This document shows positions 1 through 13,100 of a stretch of 60,000 nt of DNA, piece by piece (positions within the stretch are counted from its first letter, which is position 1; the number at the start of each line of letters is the position of its first letter). A program made the translations under genes and the position numbers. The notes below the pieces were generated by a model. It was not told the DNA's origin. It searched no databases and saw only the letters and a list, made by a program, of their open reading frames with translations. The stretch is from Hydractinia symbiolongicarpus (Eukaryota; Cnidaria; Hydrozoa; Anthoathecata; Hydractiniidae), in contig NC_079888.1 of NCBI RefSeq assembly GCF_029227915.1, positions 15,919,001 through 15,979,000 of the forward strand, given 5' to 3'.

Positions 1-1015
1 CACGGAAGCCACTACAAAACTTTTGTCAGCTGTTCAGAGCAACATAAATATAGCTTGCTAACTCGCTAGATGGTTGACTATGCTATGGTCCCTCGCGATC
101 CTTATTCGTAGCTAAAATCTTAATATTTGGTTTGTCTAAGGTTTGTCTATAGCTAAAAAAGTGATAATAAAATTTCGTTATCATGTAAAAACGATAGGCC
201 TGGTGATTTGCACAAATATTTCCCTGCTTCGCGCTGTTGTGTATTATAACTTCCATATGTTCTCTTTCTTTGGAATTATCCCGTAGTGCAACCTTCTGGG
301 ATTAGAGATCGGGTTAAGGTTATTTATAATTAAAGAAAATTTAAAAACCATTTCTATAAAATAAGGATAAAAACAAAAAATTAAAACTCCATAAGAATAA
401 AGTTTAACTTAACCACTAGAAAGCCACCAATGACCTCTGTTAATATTTCTTTGATTATAACTGCAAAACATTTGTTTCAATAGTCCCTATTAAGTAAGCA
501 AATATAAAAAGGTCAACAGAAATAGACATACAAACCTTAACACCACAACTTTCAAAATCGCTGCTGTAATTCTAGCTCCAATCGTCTTAACTTCATTCGT
601 CAGCACGTCAAGACCGCAAAAAATTGGTGATTGGTTATTTATAAAAATTAGAGCTTGTGGCTGGTTTACTACACACGAGCGATCACAACAAGGTCGATAA
701 GAATATATCGCATTTGTTATTTGTATTTTCAAGATTTCATGCGTACCGAATAGACGGACTACGGGTATTTTTAATATTGAGATTTTGAATTTTGAGCATT
801 ATTTTTTATACACCTTATTGTATAGAAAACGCACATTATCTCCATAATATTTTTACACTCAATAAACAAAGGAGTTTGTACCAACATGTCTAATTTTAGT
901 TTGATGGAGGCTTTCCTAAACAGGTTGTATTATTTGCTAATACAGATACAAATTGCTCAAAATCGTTGAGCTAAAAAATGGAGAGTTAATATATAAAAGC
1001 GTTAATATAAAAAAA
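1..1015. other. Intergenic stretch, no recognised gene
   Basis: AT-rich sequence without a recognisable gene. A minus-strand open frame at 490-732 begins with ATG and is followed by a possible splice donor near 533, so it could be the first exon of a divergent gene. I do not recognise its protein and rate it unlikely. Confidence 0.4.
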
Positions 1016-1161
1016 CTACTCGTTAGCCCGTGGAAAAATCCACGGGTTCGCCCGTCCTTTTTATACTGCATTGCGTGCGTCTCGCTACCTGCACAGCTAA
1101 GCTACAATTATGCGTGACAGACAGACGGACGGACAGATATATACGGGTATTATAATATAGA
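1016..1161 (-). mobile_element. Helitron-like non-autonomous mini-element, copy 1
   Basis: Read on the minus strand it starts TCTATATTATAATACCC, runs through a TCTGTC-rich stretch, and ends with a hairpin (CCGTGGA, T-rich loop, TCCACGG) followed 11 nt later by GTAG. A homologous copy in the opposite orientation at 31581-31719 has the same ends but finishes with canonical CTAG. TC start, 3' hairpin, CTAG-like end and lack of a target duplication fit Helitron-type rolling-circle elements. It is far too short to encode a protein. Confidence 0.6.
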
Positions 1162-2494
1162 TTATTAATGTAAATGCCCTGGATTTTCTAGATGGAGGTT
1201 ACATAATAACCTGTTGAGCAGAACTGGCTTTGGGCAACCATTTTTTCTACATAGCATATTTGTGGAACAAAAGTAGTACAAACTAATATTTTTGGTGGTG
1301 TGACTTTTCGCGATAAATGAAAGGTTTTATTTGCACTTGGTAAAATCGTTTTCTTAGAAAACTATATTTTTATGTAATAACATTTCCACAATATAAAATA
1401 AATACATTTGCTCAATCTTTTCAACAGCGTGAATTCCCACATTTGAATTATAGGGTGTCTTTCCTTCGCAAGAATTGTTTTCTTTTTGATATATGTATTT
1501 TCAGGCTTGGCCACATTTATCTACTTTGGATTATCAAATTAAATCATTGTTTTCCTCTAGGAATTATTTTTCCCCAATAACATCAGATTGCATAAATAAC
1601 AAACCAACATATATTTTTTAATGGTGTAACTTTCTGCAGTGAATGATTGGTAGTATTTCTCGTTATAATAAATCGTTTCTTGGGAAAATTATTATAAAAT
1701 GAGGCCGTTTAGCTGCTGTAAATTATTTCAACTAATATTTTCCTCCAAAAGTTCTTATGTTCAACGAAGAACACGAAAAGCAGATGTACAAAAAATGTGT
1801 GACTTTCCACTTTAAACCACAGGTTCTCTTATCTCTGTTAACATATCTGTTTTTTGTCTGCCGGTCGCAACAAGATTGTGCTAACCACGCATGATATTTT
1901 TAAGCTGAAAATACCATATGTGATAAAGTTTTACCAAATTTAAACTGACCAGTTTAAATCACGAAGCACATTTTCTGTAAATAACTAATTCAAATTCTTC
2001 GCAGCCTCTATATATCGAAGAAGAAACATCTACTCATTAAAGCTACGCTGACGAAAGCTATATTGGCTTATAAAATGGACTGTTGAGGGTTGTAGTTGTA
2101 TTTTTTAAATTTTTTTCTTCTAAATAATTTCCATTTACAGTAAAATTTTATTTTTATGTTTCCGCGTGTAACGATGAACGCTTCGTCCCGTTGTTTGGTC
2201 ATGTGCAAACCCTAAAAAAATAAACCCAAGATACTTACTACAAACGTACATCCAGCATGATGTCAAAAGAAGCTCGCCCAGTCAACATGCTTTCCTCCTT
2301 GCTTCTTTTACATCTAGCATTATTACTGTTTTGAATAAATCTTTGTTAATTCAAATTGTTAACTAAACTGCACCAAACTCACGTAGATAGATTTTTGTTT
2401 TAAAAAGATATTTGAATTCTCAAGATCCTACCTCCAAACAGATTTCAGTTTTCGGACTTATGCCAACAAACGGACTTTTGCCGACAAACGGAAT
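1162..2494. other. Intergenic stretch with weak internal repetition
   Basis: No gene is recognised. Two parts (about 1285-1380 and 1605-1695) resemble each other: both have a TGGTGTGACTTT-like start, a GCAGTGAATGA-like stretch and TCGTTT-CTTAG/GGAAAA. This suggests an old degenerate tandem repeat of about 310 bp. Confidence 0.3.
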
Positions 2495-2722
2495 ACACCT
2501 TTCCCGAATTTAAATTATCGATTACATCATCGGCATGAAAACGAGGCACTTCTTAGTAAACTTTGTAAACATTAAAAATACAGCTGGTGAGTGTGATACT
2601 TTTATGCGTTGTGAATAATCTTTTATTGTGTATTTTTCTAAAGGATTGCAGGTTTTTTTTAACGAAACCACTTATAATGTATTTAAAAACATACTTGTCT
2701 TGTAAAAGAAGAATATGTATTT

Positions 2723-3140
2723 GTGATGGCGAGTAGCAATCAGAAAGGTCAGCAAGAAATTTATCATACTTTAATCTATCCAGGTATATCAACCTCTCGA
2801 CCTGGTAACTCTTGTTGCGTACTGTTATGCAAAAGTTCTACTCTTAATAAACCCAGAGTTAAAGAGGCATTGGAATGTTTTCATTTCCATCGGATCCAAG
2901 TTTGAGAAAACAATGGGTAAGCATCATTTCAAGATATCGTAGAAGGGGAGGTGTGATGTGTTCACAGTAAACAAGAACACAAAAATATGCGAAGTTTACT
3001 TTGAAGTACACTGTGTAAAATTAGGTTTTGGTTGTGAACGGAAAACATTATTCAATGGCCCTGTGCCATATATATTTACGTTCAAACAAAATAATACAAC
3101 ACAAAGAAGGAAAAGTCTGAAAAAAGAGCACTTCCTGTAG
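2723..3140 (+). pseudogene. THAP zinc-finger domain relic
   Basis: The first frame reads SCCVLLCKSS and then FHFHRIQ, as in the N-terminal half of a THAP (C2CH) DNA-binding domain. It stops just before a motif resembling LRKQWVSIISRYRRRGG that continues in a shifted frame. The frame from 2958 adds KICEVYFE and a GPVPYIFTF ending, matching the CxxHF and AVPTxF parts of THAP domains. The expected His of the CxxH pair appears replaced by Tyr. At least one frameshift and stop separate the halves, so this is a pseudogene. It is probably the former DNA-binding part of the surrounding transposon's transposase. Confidence 0.55.
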
Positions 3141-3313
3141 TAGTCGAAACAGATTCTGAAAGCACATATGAAAGTTCTTCATCTGATTCTGCTGAGATCA
3201 CTGAAGAACAACCTGGTTTTTCACTCCTGATGAATTAGAAACTATAAAAACTAAGGAATTCAATGTTAAAAGAAAAACTAATTGATGATACTATAAACAA
3301 CTTTACTGAACAG

Positions 3314-4063
3314 CTAGCTGTGTGTGTAATGTTGATTTAATTTACCCCAATCTTTTGGGATTAATACAGGATTTACATCAATAAACTCATAGGGTTGTGT
3401 TTCGTTATGTTTTGATTTATTTGAAGTATTTGATATATTAATATTAGTAACAATCTTGATGGTATGTTCTAACGGTAGTAGTTGGTGTGACAATGTAGAT
3501 CGAACAAGAAAGTTCGCATATTTAATGTTGTTTTTTATTTTTCGTGTACTGTCAATACAATGAGCAAAACCGACCCGTTTGTCAACCATAAGCATATCTT
3601 CTTGCAGTTTTAATATTCTTGGATTTATGTTACACACACTATCATTAATTCTAGGATCATATAACGTTAGATGGATACCTTTTTGTCAGCATTACTTTTT
3701 ACAGGGATGACCATAACTAAGTCTTTAAAAATTCTGTTTTTACTTGGAGCAAATGTAGTTGTTGATGTGAAAATGATATCAACAGATATGTATAGTTCAT
3801 CCCTAAACTTTCTGCCACGCTCCAAAATCTTAATAATTGCTACACCGTGCTGTTTACCACTATTTTGTCGATGCATTTCAATTTCTTTTATCGTGAACAG
3901 TGGCATTCCCCCCATGTTTTCCCTCACGCTTTTTTTCAGTTTCATCGAAGACTAAATCTATATTTTCCTCAATTATTTTAAGCAAAATATCTCTTATAGT
4001 ATTGTCTTCCTCCATGTTTATATGAACGCGAATAATGTTTACCAAGATTTGCCTCGTTTTCAT
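3314..4063 (-). pseudogene. Broken minus-strand frames of the degenerate transposon
   Basis: Three open stretches (4063-3878, 3945-3667, 3637-3314) lie in different frames on the strand opposite the THAP relic, converging on it as in the intact two-gene element at 11946-16116. The predicted peptides are lysine/glutamate-rich, but I see no SAP, SWIM or YqaJ motif that would prove homology to its second gene. They are placed here because of position and orientation only. Confidence 0.3.
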
Positions 4064-4105
4064 GCACGCAATATTTTACAAAATATAAATTCGGGAAAGG
4101 TGTAT

Positions 4106-4780
4106 TATGCGCCCAAGATTGATTTTAAAAAAACTGTAAAAACTCTTTCTGATGTCACCATGTCCTATTTTCGTGAGTTCCCTTCCTATACCTACACATA
4201 CACATAATCTGGTTCCCATGTTTTTCGCAGGAATAAGATTTAACAAATGAGACAAATTGAAATTTTACGCGGACACAAACTAAAAAGATTCACGGAAGTT
4301 TCTTTCGCAAAGTAGTGACAGCTTTTCTAGGGTACAACATACACAGATCTCCACGCTGTTTTTAAACATATCTGAAAACTAATACTGCTCGCGTAGACGT
4401 TATTAGGTCCTGTGTTGCTCACATTTTACCTGGAAGCCGGAAGTATTTCAAATTAATGCACTCACGCACCAAAAAAATTGCGTACTCGTCGAATATTTAA
4501 ATATGGCCATTGAGGTCTGCATTTTTGTTACTTATTGTATTCATATATTGAGAACAGCACGGTTGCAGGGGATAGATTTATCAATGTTTGTGGGCTAATT
4601 AAAACGCAGAAAAGTTTAGAGGAAAAGTAGTTGGGTTTTTTTAAGCTACGAAAGTTACTGAAATGGATTATATGTTTGGAAAAATAAAATATTGGGCTCA
4701 GAGACAATAAAAACGCTGGAATCAGTATGTAGATGTTTAAGACGAATGTCTTTTTTATTTTATTTGCGATTAACTTTTAC
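4106..4780. other. Intergenic stretch, nothing recognised
   Basis: No coding frame, RNA gene or clear repeat is visible between the degenerate transposon and the duplicated segment that starts at 4781. Confidence 0.4.
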
Positions 4781-5296
4781 GCGCGCATTTCGGCTTTAAT
4801 TACCCGGGGTAAAGTGCTTAGTGTGCATGCCAAGCGTGCTCCAATATTTTTTGCTTTGCAATCCTTTTTTACGTTCAGCGGCTTCAACATGAGCACTGAC
4901 CAGCACCGACAAGCACCGAATTGGACCATCAGGCAACTGATTGGTCCAAGAACATGTGACATTACAAATTCTAATTTTCTTGTGCGTGGTTTTTTTAGCA
5001 GTTGGTTTGGAAGATTGAAGAAAACTACGTATCGCATTTTACATTTATAGGTTGCACGTTGTTTAGGTAAGAAAAACAATTTTGTTTTGTATTTTATTAG
5101 TTCTGGTCACCTAAAATACACAAGATTTTTCCTAAAATTGCTAATGTTAAAGTCAACTAAAACCCATAGTCAGATTGCTATCCACATAAAAATGAATAGA
5201 AAATTACAAATCAGACCAGAACTCCTGTCTTGACTTATTTTGTTTTCTCTGTTTGCATGCATATTATTTCCAAATTATCTTACCATTCACCACTTG
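4781..5296. repeat. Direct duplication, copy 1
   Basis: This segment matches 6045-6496 in the same orientation over its full length, with small indels. Both copies start GCGCGCATTTC and end TTACCATTCACCACTTG. Both keep a T-rich tract plus TAGCAGTTGGTTTGG and, about 80 bp on, TTTAGGTAAG, an acceptor/donor-like pair. No open frame crosses it convincingly, so exon status is unproven. A LINE fragment abuts its right end. Confidence 0.75.
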
Positions 5297-5299
5297 CTA

Positions 5300-5640
5300 C
5301 CAAGTCTTTCTTGGTCTGCCTTTGTCCTTTGCCCCAGGAACTATCAAGTCTCTACATTTTCTTACGCAAATATTCTCCTCCATTCTTTTCAAGTGCCACA
5401 GCCAATTCAATCTTCTTATCTGGATAACATCTTTAATTCTACGGATACTTAGCCTGCTTCCTATCTCATGAACTCTTTCTGTCTGTCAGACTGGCTTTAC
5501 ACATTCACCTGACCATTCTCATATCATTCCTTTCTAAACGGTCAAGATCTTCCTGTTCATTACCCATGTCTCACTACCGTACAACATAACGCTTCTTACA
5601 CAGGCCTCATACAACTTACGATGCTCAATTACCCCCTCAA
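5300..5640 (-). pseudogene. Non-LTR retrotransposon (LINE) RT C-terminal remnant, antisense
   Basis: The reverse complement contains the typical LINE C-terminal segment: a histidine-rich HLERMEE-like stretch, a CRDLIVPGAK-like stretch, a PRKTW-like stretch, and upstream the ETWVMNRKI-like region. The same segment is present in sense orientation at 45900-46200. Frames are broken by indels. It sits at the end of duplication copy 1 and is absent from the equivalent point in copy 2, so it inserted after the duplication or was lost from copy 2. Confidence 0.7.
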
Positions 5641-6044
5641 GACTCGGGGTGCTTATTAAAAAGTAGCTGTTTAATGGAGCATTTGCAAATGAAATTTAAA
5701 TTTTTTGAAATTAAGTTGTGGGACAAGCCTGAAAGATATTTTAAGAGTCTCAGCAGCAGAGAAAAATAAGATCTTTGTTGTGTTATAATGTGGAGGAAAA
5801 CAGTGTTAACGAAAAATGCAGTAAGGATGAAGATAATATATGTCATAATTTCTGCCATAAATACTTTTATTATATACCTGTCAACTATTTCATATACAAT
5901 AAATCTAAATGTTCTGTACAACCGTGCAATATCTGACGCAATATTCCATGCTTGTTTCGATATTTGCAATTTGACTCCCGTAAAATGTTCAAATCGATTT
6001 TTTTTTTATATTGTTGCTTCCTTTCATGCCTTCACAACCTTCTT

Positions 6045-6496
6045 GCGCGCATTTCAGTTTTAATTCCCTGGGGTTAAGTGCTTAGTGTGCATGCCAAGCG
6101 TGCTCCACTATCTTTTTCAGTTTTTTTACTTTCAGCGGCTCCAACATGAGCAATGGAAAACACCGATTTGGACCAACAGGCAACTGATTGGTTCAAGAAC
6201 ATGTGACATTTTAAATTCTAATTTTCTTGTTTTTTTTAGCAGTTGGTTTGGAAGGTTGAAGAAAACTACGTATCGCATTTTACATTTAAAGGTTGCAGGT
6301 TGTTTAGGTAAGAAAAACATTTTTGTTTTGTATTTCATTGATTCTGGTCACCTAAAATACACAAGATTTTTCTTGAAATTGTTCAAAGTCAAACAAACCT
6401 ATATATAGTCAGATTGCTACCGACATGAAAATGTAGAGAAATTCCTGCATATTATATTTCAAATTACTTCCAAATTGTCTTACCATTCACCACTTG
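6045..6496. repeat. Direct duplication, copy 2
   Basis: Second copy of the segment at 4781-5296, same orientation, start points 1264 bp apart. It lacks part of the region around 4890-4920 of copy 1 and carries scattered substitutions. The interval between copies (5641-6044) holds no recognised gene. Confidence 0.75.
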
Positions 6497-7137
6497 ATTC
6501 AATGCCACCTTACAAATACCTTACAAAGAGAAAATCTTCTTAAAAGTACTTAAATATAATATTGAAATTTTAGCTATTCTCCTTAATTTCTCCTTATTTC
6601 TTATTTTTTCTACCGTAACTTTTTTGGAAATGTGTTCATGGATTGTTCATCACCAGTAAAATAACAAATTAGTTCAGTACGTTTAGTTTTTCCACCTTGT
6701 TAAACATTTGGAAAAGTATCCATATCTCTAGCGATAAAAATCTTAAAACAAGGTTATTACAAACTTAATGTACCATAGTCGCGCACATACTAAGGAAAGG
6801 GGGCGGAGTAAGTGCATTAACATATGTTATTTTTGCGGATATATGAGGGATCTTCAATATGGAGAGGTTAAACACACGAGGGATATGAATGAATAATAGT
6901 TTCATACGCTGATTTAAAGATTTTAATTCATGGCTTGATATTGCATGTAATGCATTTCTTACAAATTCTGCTTTGCATAAAAATGGCTAGAAATTTCATA
7001 AATTTTTTCTCACTAATTTTAAACCCTGAATGTTTTAGCTATGTGTGGCAGATTTATAACCAAACATCCAAAATTCAAATAGTTTAAATTTGTAGTATTT
7101 TTATTATAAATTTATTTATTATAGTAAGCTGATTAAC
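6497..7137. other. Region upstream of the CENP-C-like gene
   Basis: No gene is seen. The last bases before 7138 (TTTATTTATTATAG at about 7111-7124) look like a splice acceptor, so the first coding exon may be preceded by a 5'-UTR intron. I cannot identify a promoter. Confidence 0.35.
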
Positions 7138-7153
7138 ATGGATAGCAAACAAA
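7138..7153 (+). CDS. CENPC: Candidate first coding exon
   Basis: ATG GAT AGC AAA CAA A followed by donor GTAAGT; it ends in phase 1, matching the next exon. A splice acceptor-like TATAG lies 13 bp upstream of the ATG. It is chosen as start because it is the first ATG that joins the microexon chain; no further support is available. Confidence 0.4.
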
Positions 7154-10100
7154 GTAAGTAATTTTCTTGATGGAAAGGTTAACCTATTAGCAACAGCAAA
7201 CAGAAATATTTAATTGATTTGTTTTTACTGCACTTATCATTAAATGTTGTTAAAAATTAATTATTTTCTGGTCGTTAGCTTTTTTGTGATTTTATAATTC
7301 ATTCTTTATCTATGGATCTTACTGTGATATTTTAACCTGTTTTATGGTCATCTTTTGAAGAATTAAACTAAATAAAATAAATAAGAATATTTTTTGTATG
7401 TTTGCCACACCAAAAAGTCATCCTGTGGGGTGTATACGGTAAAGAAATTTTGTTTTTACTTTTACCTGTGGCAAGGCGTTTAATTCATCCTACGCATACA
7501 TAAATTTTACGAAATGGCCTAAGTTAAGCCGACTGGCATTGAACAATAAAAACATAAAACAATACAAACCAGGAAAAGAAGTGCATAATAAAATAAATTA
7601 ATTCCATGTTCGTACCAAGGCTGGTTCCGTTCTCATATAAACGTTTTATAATTAGCAAAGGTTTATAAGAGTATCAGAGATCTGGGATAGCTCTGTCAAG
7701 TACAGGTCAGCTTGCTTTATATCAATACCTTACCACATTGATGTATAATATTACTGAATGTACAAGTTATGTATTTATTTTTATATATCTTTTATAGAGA
7801 AAAGTCGTAAAAGGAAATCTATTCGAATGCGTATGTACATTAATTTTTTTTTTTTTTTTTTTGCAACAAGAACAACAATTTTATAATCTACTGCTGAAAT
7901 GTTTAATTTAACTAAAGGTAAAATAATAGTGCTTAATGTTTTCTTCAAGTCATTAAAGAAAAGATGACTTGATTTTTTTGTACAGTACTGGAAAAAGGTT
8001 GTTTCACATCAAGCTTCGCGTATCGCGATGGTATTCTCGATCCACGATAGACGTTTTTTTACTTTCAAATTGTAATGAGAGGGCTTCGCGATGCGTCCGT
8101 CTCGATGTCATTCTCGAAGGTATTGAGGCCATTAACACTTTTTCATAATAGAACTATTTTAAAAATAAGAGTGTATTCAACAATGATCGTGGATGTTTAA
8201 ATATATTTATATATTTATACTTCAAAGAATCTAGGGTATACAGCTAGCGTTAATCTTTCTTTTTTAGATCACATTTTAAAAGTTTAAGAACAAAAAGCGG
8301 CGATAGAAATGCTGTTTTAGATCGCATTTTAAAAATTTAAGAACAAGGAACGGCAGGGAGTCCACGCACGTTACGCGCTCGATATGTTAAACAACCTTTT
8401 TCCAGTACTGTAACAGTGATTTGGTAAATGTGTTTTGTTTTTTTCTGTTTTTTTTGTAATTACGTATTACATGTAAACTGTTTAGCCAATCAATACAATT
8501 GTGCGGTTGTTAGCCAAAGCATTGTCAGAGTCTTTTACCATTTTAAAAATTGTTTGTAAACAACAGCTAGTCAGACGTGCTTAGCATGCACTAAAATTTT
8601 TTGGTTGCATAAAAGCAAAGGAAAATGTATTTATATAGCTGGGTATAGCATTCAACTATCAAATGTTGTACGTGAGGAATCAATCATTTAACTTTTTTAA
8701 GCTTCAAATGTATTATTTAAAATGATTAAAGATAGATAGATAGATAGATAGATGTGCATATTTTACATGGCTAGCCTCACAAGTATCGAGGGATATACCC
8801 TGTCTATTATTTCCAGGAGGGGCCATAGCTTAGATGGAGAGTCGTAGAGTATTTAATGCTCATTTTGAGCGACGCAGACCCAATTAGGGCCCGCGCTCTA
8901 CTAGACAACTCCCGGCAACATCCAACGGCCCACACAGTGTGCCATCTTCCCAATTTCCCTCACATGGCTTGGGTTAACCCGGGGCTATGGTAACATTCAC
9001 TCGCCCATGTTGAATCGCCGTCAAGAGGAATCGAACCCCGGTCCCCCGCACAGAGTACGAGAGCTATAACCACTAATCTACGGCGCCAAATTAAAGCTTA
9101 AATTTAAATAAAATGTATTAGTTAAGGCCATTTGTTGTTTGTGGTAACTAATGGTTGAGCCTTTATATTCAATTTAATTTTCTCTATTACATTATGCAAA
9201 AATAATTTCAAAAAAGTAATTAAATTAAGAAATATAGTCATTTTTACAATCTGACCTACAAAGTTAACATTTTGTGATTTATTTAAAAGATTTACTAGAT
9301 AGTTCTACTTAGTTTGCTAAAATATTTTAACTCTTTTTTCACACTAATTTTGTCTGAGAAACGACAAACTGTTGCAGGCTCGACATATTAATAAAAAAAT
9401 GGCCAAATGATAAATATTCTTTAGTTATTTCAAGGAATAGCCAAATTGGGCATATTCACATACACCTAGAGTAGTCTGAGAAGATAATTTTTCCTGTTTT
9501 TCTCCAATTTTTATGATTTTTAACATTTTGGTACTTGTTCAATCAAATTGGGTAAATCTATTTAGTTCACACCAGGTGGACATAAAAATGTTTTTAGACT
9601 ACAAAAACATTTAAACAATTTTGACAATGTAATATATCCTCATCCTTTTGATGTAAATCTTATAATCACTGTTATTGCTTGTTTTTTTTAGCGGCATCTA
9701 AGAACCAAGGTAAATATAGTTTTTGTTTGAGCAAATTTTGCTTAACCTAAGCAACTAACCTTATTCTCTCCAGACTTTTTAGTTTGAATCCAAAATGTTT
9801 AATACCACGCATGCACCTTTTTAATTTAATGTTTATAAACAAATTCAGTTTTCATTTTATTTTTTAGGCAAAATTTTAATTTCAGCATCATAATATTCAA
9901 ATATTACATGATTTTAACTTTATGCATGCTAATGTTATTATTTATTAGAAAACAAGACTTTTTCACCTGTTTTTCAGATTGCTTTTTAGAACTCTTTTTA
10001 GAACTGTTATGCTGCATGTGACTTGATACTTTTCTAAAAAAAAAAAATTCTTCCCATATATACGCCTGACCAGTTACTTAGCTGTTGTCTAAAGTATTTA

Positions 10101-13100
10101 AGGCAACAGCTAAACGTGACTTAGGGAATTCCATGAGACCCACACCTGTGTGTAACATCTCCAGATGTGTTATTCATCACACATGCCAAACAACCTTTTT
10201 TGCCTAAAAGCAAAAATGTAACAACAACAAAAAGAAGTAACAAATTGTTTTTCTAGAGAGTAGCGAGGTTGGTCATAGCTACGCATAAAGCATTGAGCTA
10301 TTAATAAGAAAATCGATGTTAAATCATTTGCAGTCTTTTTCAGGAATATTTGAGTAGGTGTGCGATGATTCGCACATGTAAATCAAGTAACGCATGCGAT
10401 ATAAAACGCACATGCAAAAAATGTTACGCATGGGATACAGGCTCCAAGGTTATCGTTGTTGCGCATTCATTTTGCGGTACAGTACCGCCTGAATGTAATG
10501 TTACATGTGCACGATAGTTATCACCTTTACATGAGCTTTCGGTAGCGTCAGAACTTTCGTTTTTATTATATATCCATTGTTAAATACATGATCTATTTTT
10601 GCATGTCAAAAACAATAGAGTTTGTGTCCCACACGTGAAGTTTAACGATCGCATGAAATTTTCGTGTGGCTTATTGTTTTTTATAATTACCGCAGCTGCT
10701 AAGGGATTAACACAAAAAAAATGTTTAAAAAGTTAATTACCCTTCGTGTCTCTATTGTTTCAGCACACAAACATCTTTTATTCACACATGAATTTATTTG
10801 TTAAGTATCTCCGTAAACGCGTAAGCGAATGTTATTGTTCTGCACACGAAAGAAATGTTATATGTTTTGTCTATACATGCAACGAGTTATAAAGATTTAA
10901 AAATTTAAGAACGACAGAATTGCTTTTTTAGATCGCGTTTTAAAAATTTAAGAACGAAAAGCAGCGATAGATATGCTTATTTAGATAGCATTTTAAAAGT
11001 CTAAAAACGTCGAACGGCGATAGAAAAGCTTTGCTAGATCACATTTTAAAAATTTAAGAACAGAAAAACAATGATAGATATGCTTCTTTAGATCGCATTT
11101 TAAAAGTTTAAAAACGACGAACGGCGATAGAAAAGCTTCGTTAGATTGCATTTTAAAAGCTTAAGAACGAAGAACGGCGATAGAAAAACTTCGTTAGATC
11201 GCATTTTAAAAATTTAAGAACAAAAAACGGCGATAGATATGCTTTTTTAGATCGCATTTTAGAAATTTAAGAACGAAGTTTTTATTAAATATTTATCTTA
11301 AAAAAAATTTTTTAGCGCGATATTTTTTATGATTATAAATATCTAAACTATTGACCACAGTAAAAAAAGTGTTAATATTATTCCCGAATATTATAATTGA
11401 TATTTTGTGATTGTTAACACATTTAAACAATAACATGCATGTCTTAAATTCGAACAAAAGTTTTTCGTATATATTATTGTTAACACACGCACCTATAGAT
11501 AATAATAGAAACATGCAAAGTACGTGTGATAACAATAGACACGTAAAGTTTTTTATGTAAACATGACATCGTTACGCGACATCGTGACATGCGTGTACAT
11601 GTAACATTACATTCTGGCGGTACTGTAGAAAAGTAGGGGACGTTTTAAATCGTGAACCCCAAACATGATGATCGAGCGTCTACTGATATAGCGACTCTCT
11701 CAATCTTAACTTCCTTTTCTACATGTCTGAAATAGTATGCATGACTATACTGTCATTTTTATATTTCTTGTTTATTTTTCAGGTCATCACAAGCAATAGG
11801 CAAAAATATGCTTTGTTTTCGAATAAAAAAAATCTTTATCCACGTGGCTTAAATAAAAATTCATTCAAAAGCTTTAGCTACACTTTAACAAAATTTTTGC
11901 AGAAAAAAAATTGACTTGCTCGTGGATTAAAAGGACCAGGACTATACACCTATTTAACATTATGCGATTACGTAATCCCGGCCGGGAGTCTCGGTACCAT
12001 TTGGGGGTGCCGCTAAGATTCAGTACACTTGAGAAAACGAAGTATAAACATCGCGCTATAGCTATCAAATTATTTACCAACTTTTTAAAACATTTAAAAC
12101 AAACATGGATTACGATTTAATATCAAAAATGTCTGTCAAAGAGTTGAAGAACTACTTGAGAGTTAGAAATTTAAGGATAAGTGGAAGAAAGGAAGAACTA
12201 ATTGCTCGAGTGTTTTCAGCAGCTGAGAACTTCGTCCAGCCTGTGAAAACTGCTCAAGAAGTAGAGAGTAATTTAAAAGAGGAGTATCAGAAGAAGCTGA
12301 AAATAAACGATAGAACACTTCCAGATCCTTTTAAAATACCTCACGGTTGGATGGATGAGCAAGAAGGAATAAAGTTTTGGCCCATGGTGTTGTATCCTGA
12401 CATCTTTAGCTACCTTATGTTTTATCCATCAGAACTAGGTAGTTCAGATTTAAATGACTACAAAAACTCAAAGGCATATAGCTATTATAAATCTGGATGG
12501 CTTCAACCTCTCGCCTATCATGATTTATCGGGAAGTAATTTTTGCATTTTTAAAGGTACATGCAGAAAGTCGCAAGCGATTAACGATCCTTTCCATAAAC
12601 TATGGTTAATTCTGGAAAAAAGTGGTAAGATAATGTCGTGCCATTGTACATGCATGGCTGGAATGAGCCAGACATGTAATCATGTTGCGGCTGCTTTATA
12701 TCGCATTGAAGCTGCTGTCAGAATTGGACTTACAAATACAGCTTGTACAAGCACCGCTAACGAGTGGCTTCCTAACAGAAAGCAAGTAGCTCCAACTAAA
12801 ATTAAAGACTTGAATTTTAGCAGAGATAACTTTTCAGACAGAGGAAAGAGAAAGCGCCCTTTAGTATCGACACCTAAAAAGAACTTTGATCCTCTTCAAC
12901 ATTGTGGCGAGAAATTACTTTCTCTTAACGAAATAGCAGACGAATTAAAAGAAATTATTCCTGAAAGTATTTTATTTACTGCTGTACCAAAACCAGAAAT
13001 TGACTTTGTTAGAGAGTGTTTAAGTATTTCTGATGTAACTCAACCATCAGACATATACAGTATAAGTGACATACTTGCAATGTCAAAAACAAAAACTGAA

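Larger units (their letters stand above)
2495..4103. mobile_element. Degenerate ISL2EU-like DNA transposon
   Basis: The ends are inverted repeats starting ACACCTTTCCCGAATTTA, and the similarity continues to a second block (CATGAAAACGAGGCA) about 45-60 bp further in, giving a TIR region of about 75 bp. AT flanks both sides (2493-2494 and 4104-4105), compatible with a 2-bp target duplication. The ACACC terminus and AT flank are shared with the intact element at 11946-16116. Inside are a broken THAP zinc-finger reading frame on the plus strand and several broken frames on the minus strand. The DDE transposase core is not visible, so the copy looks decayed or non-autonomous. Confidence 0.65.

Noticed and set aside
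3671-3955. 94-aa plus-strand frame in the degenerate transposon
   Set aside because: It is complementary to the minus-strand frame 3667-3945 and looks like its shadow; the hydrophobic translation has no recognisable domain.
4733-5079. Overlapping 100-aa frames on both strands (and the similar pair at 6085-6408)
   Set aside because: They lie in the duplicated non-coding segment, are not conserved in frame between the two copies, and match no family.
10892-11275. 53-bp repeats as a CRISPR array
   Set aside because: The units are contiguous with no unique spacers and sit in a eukaryotic MITE.
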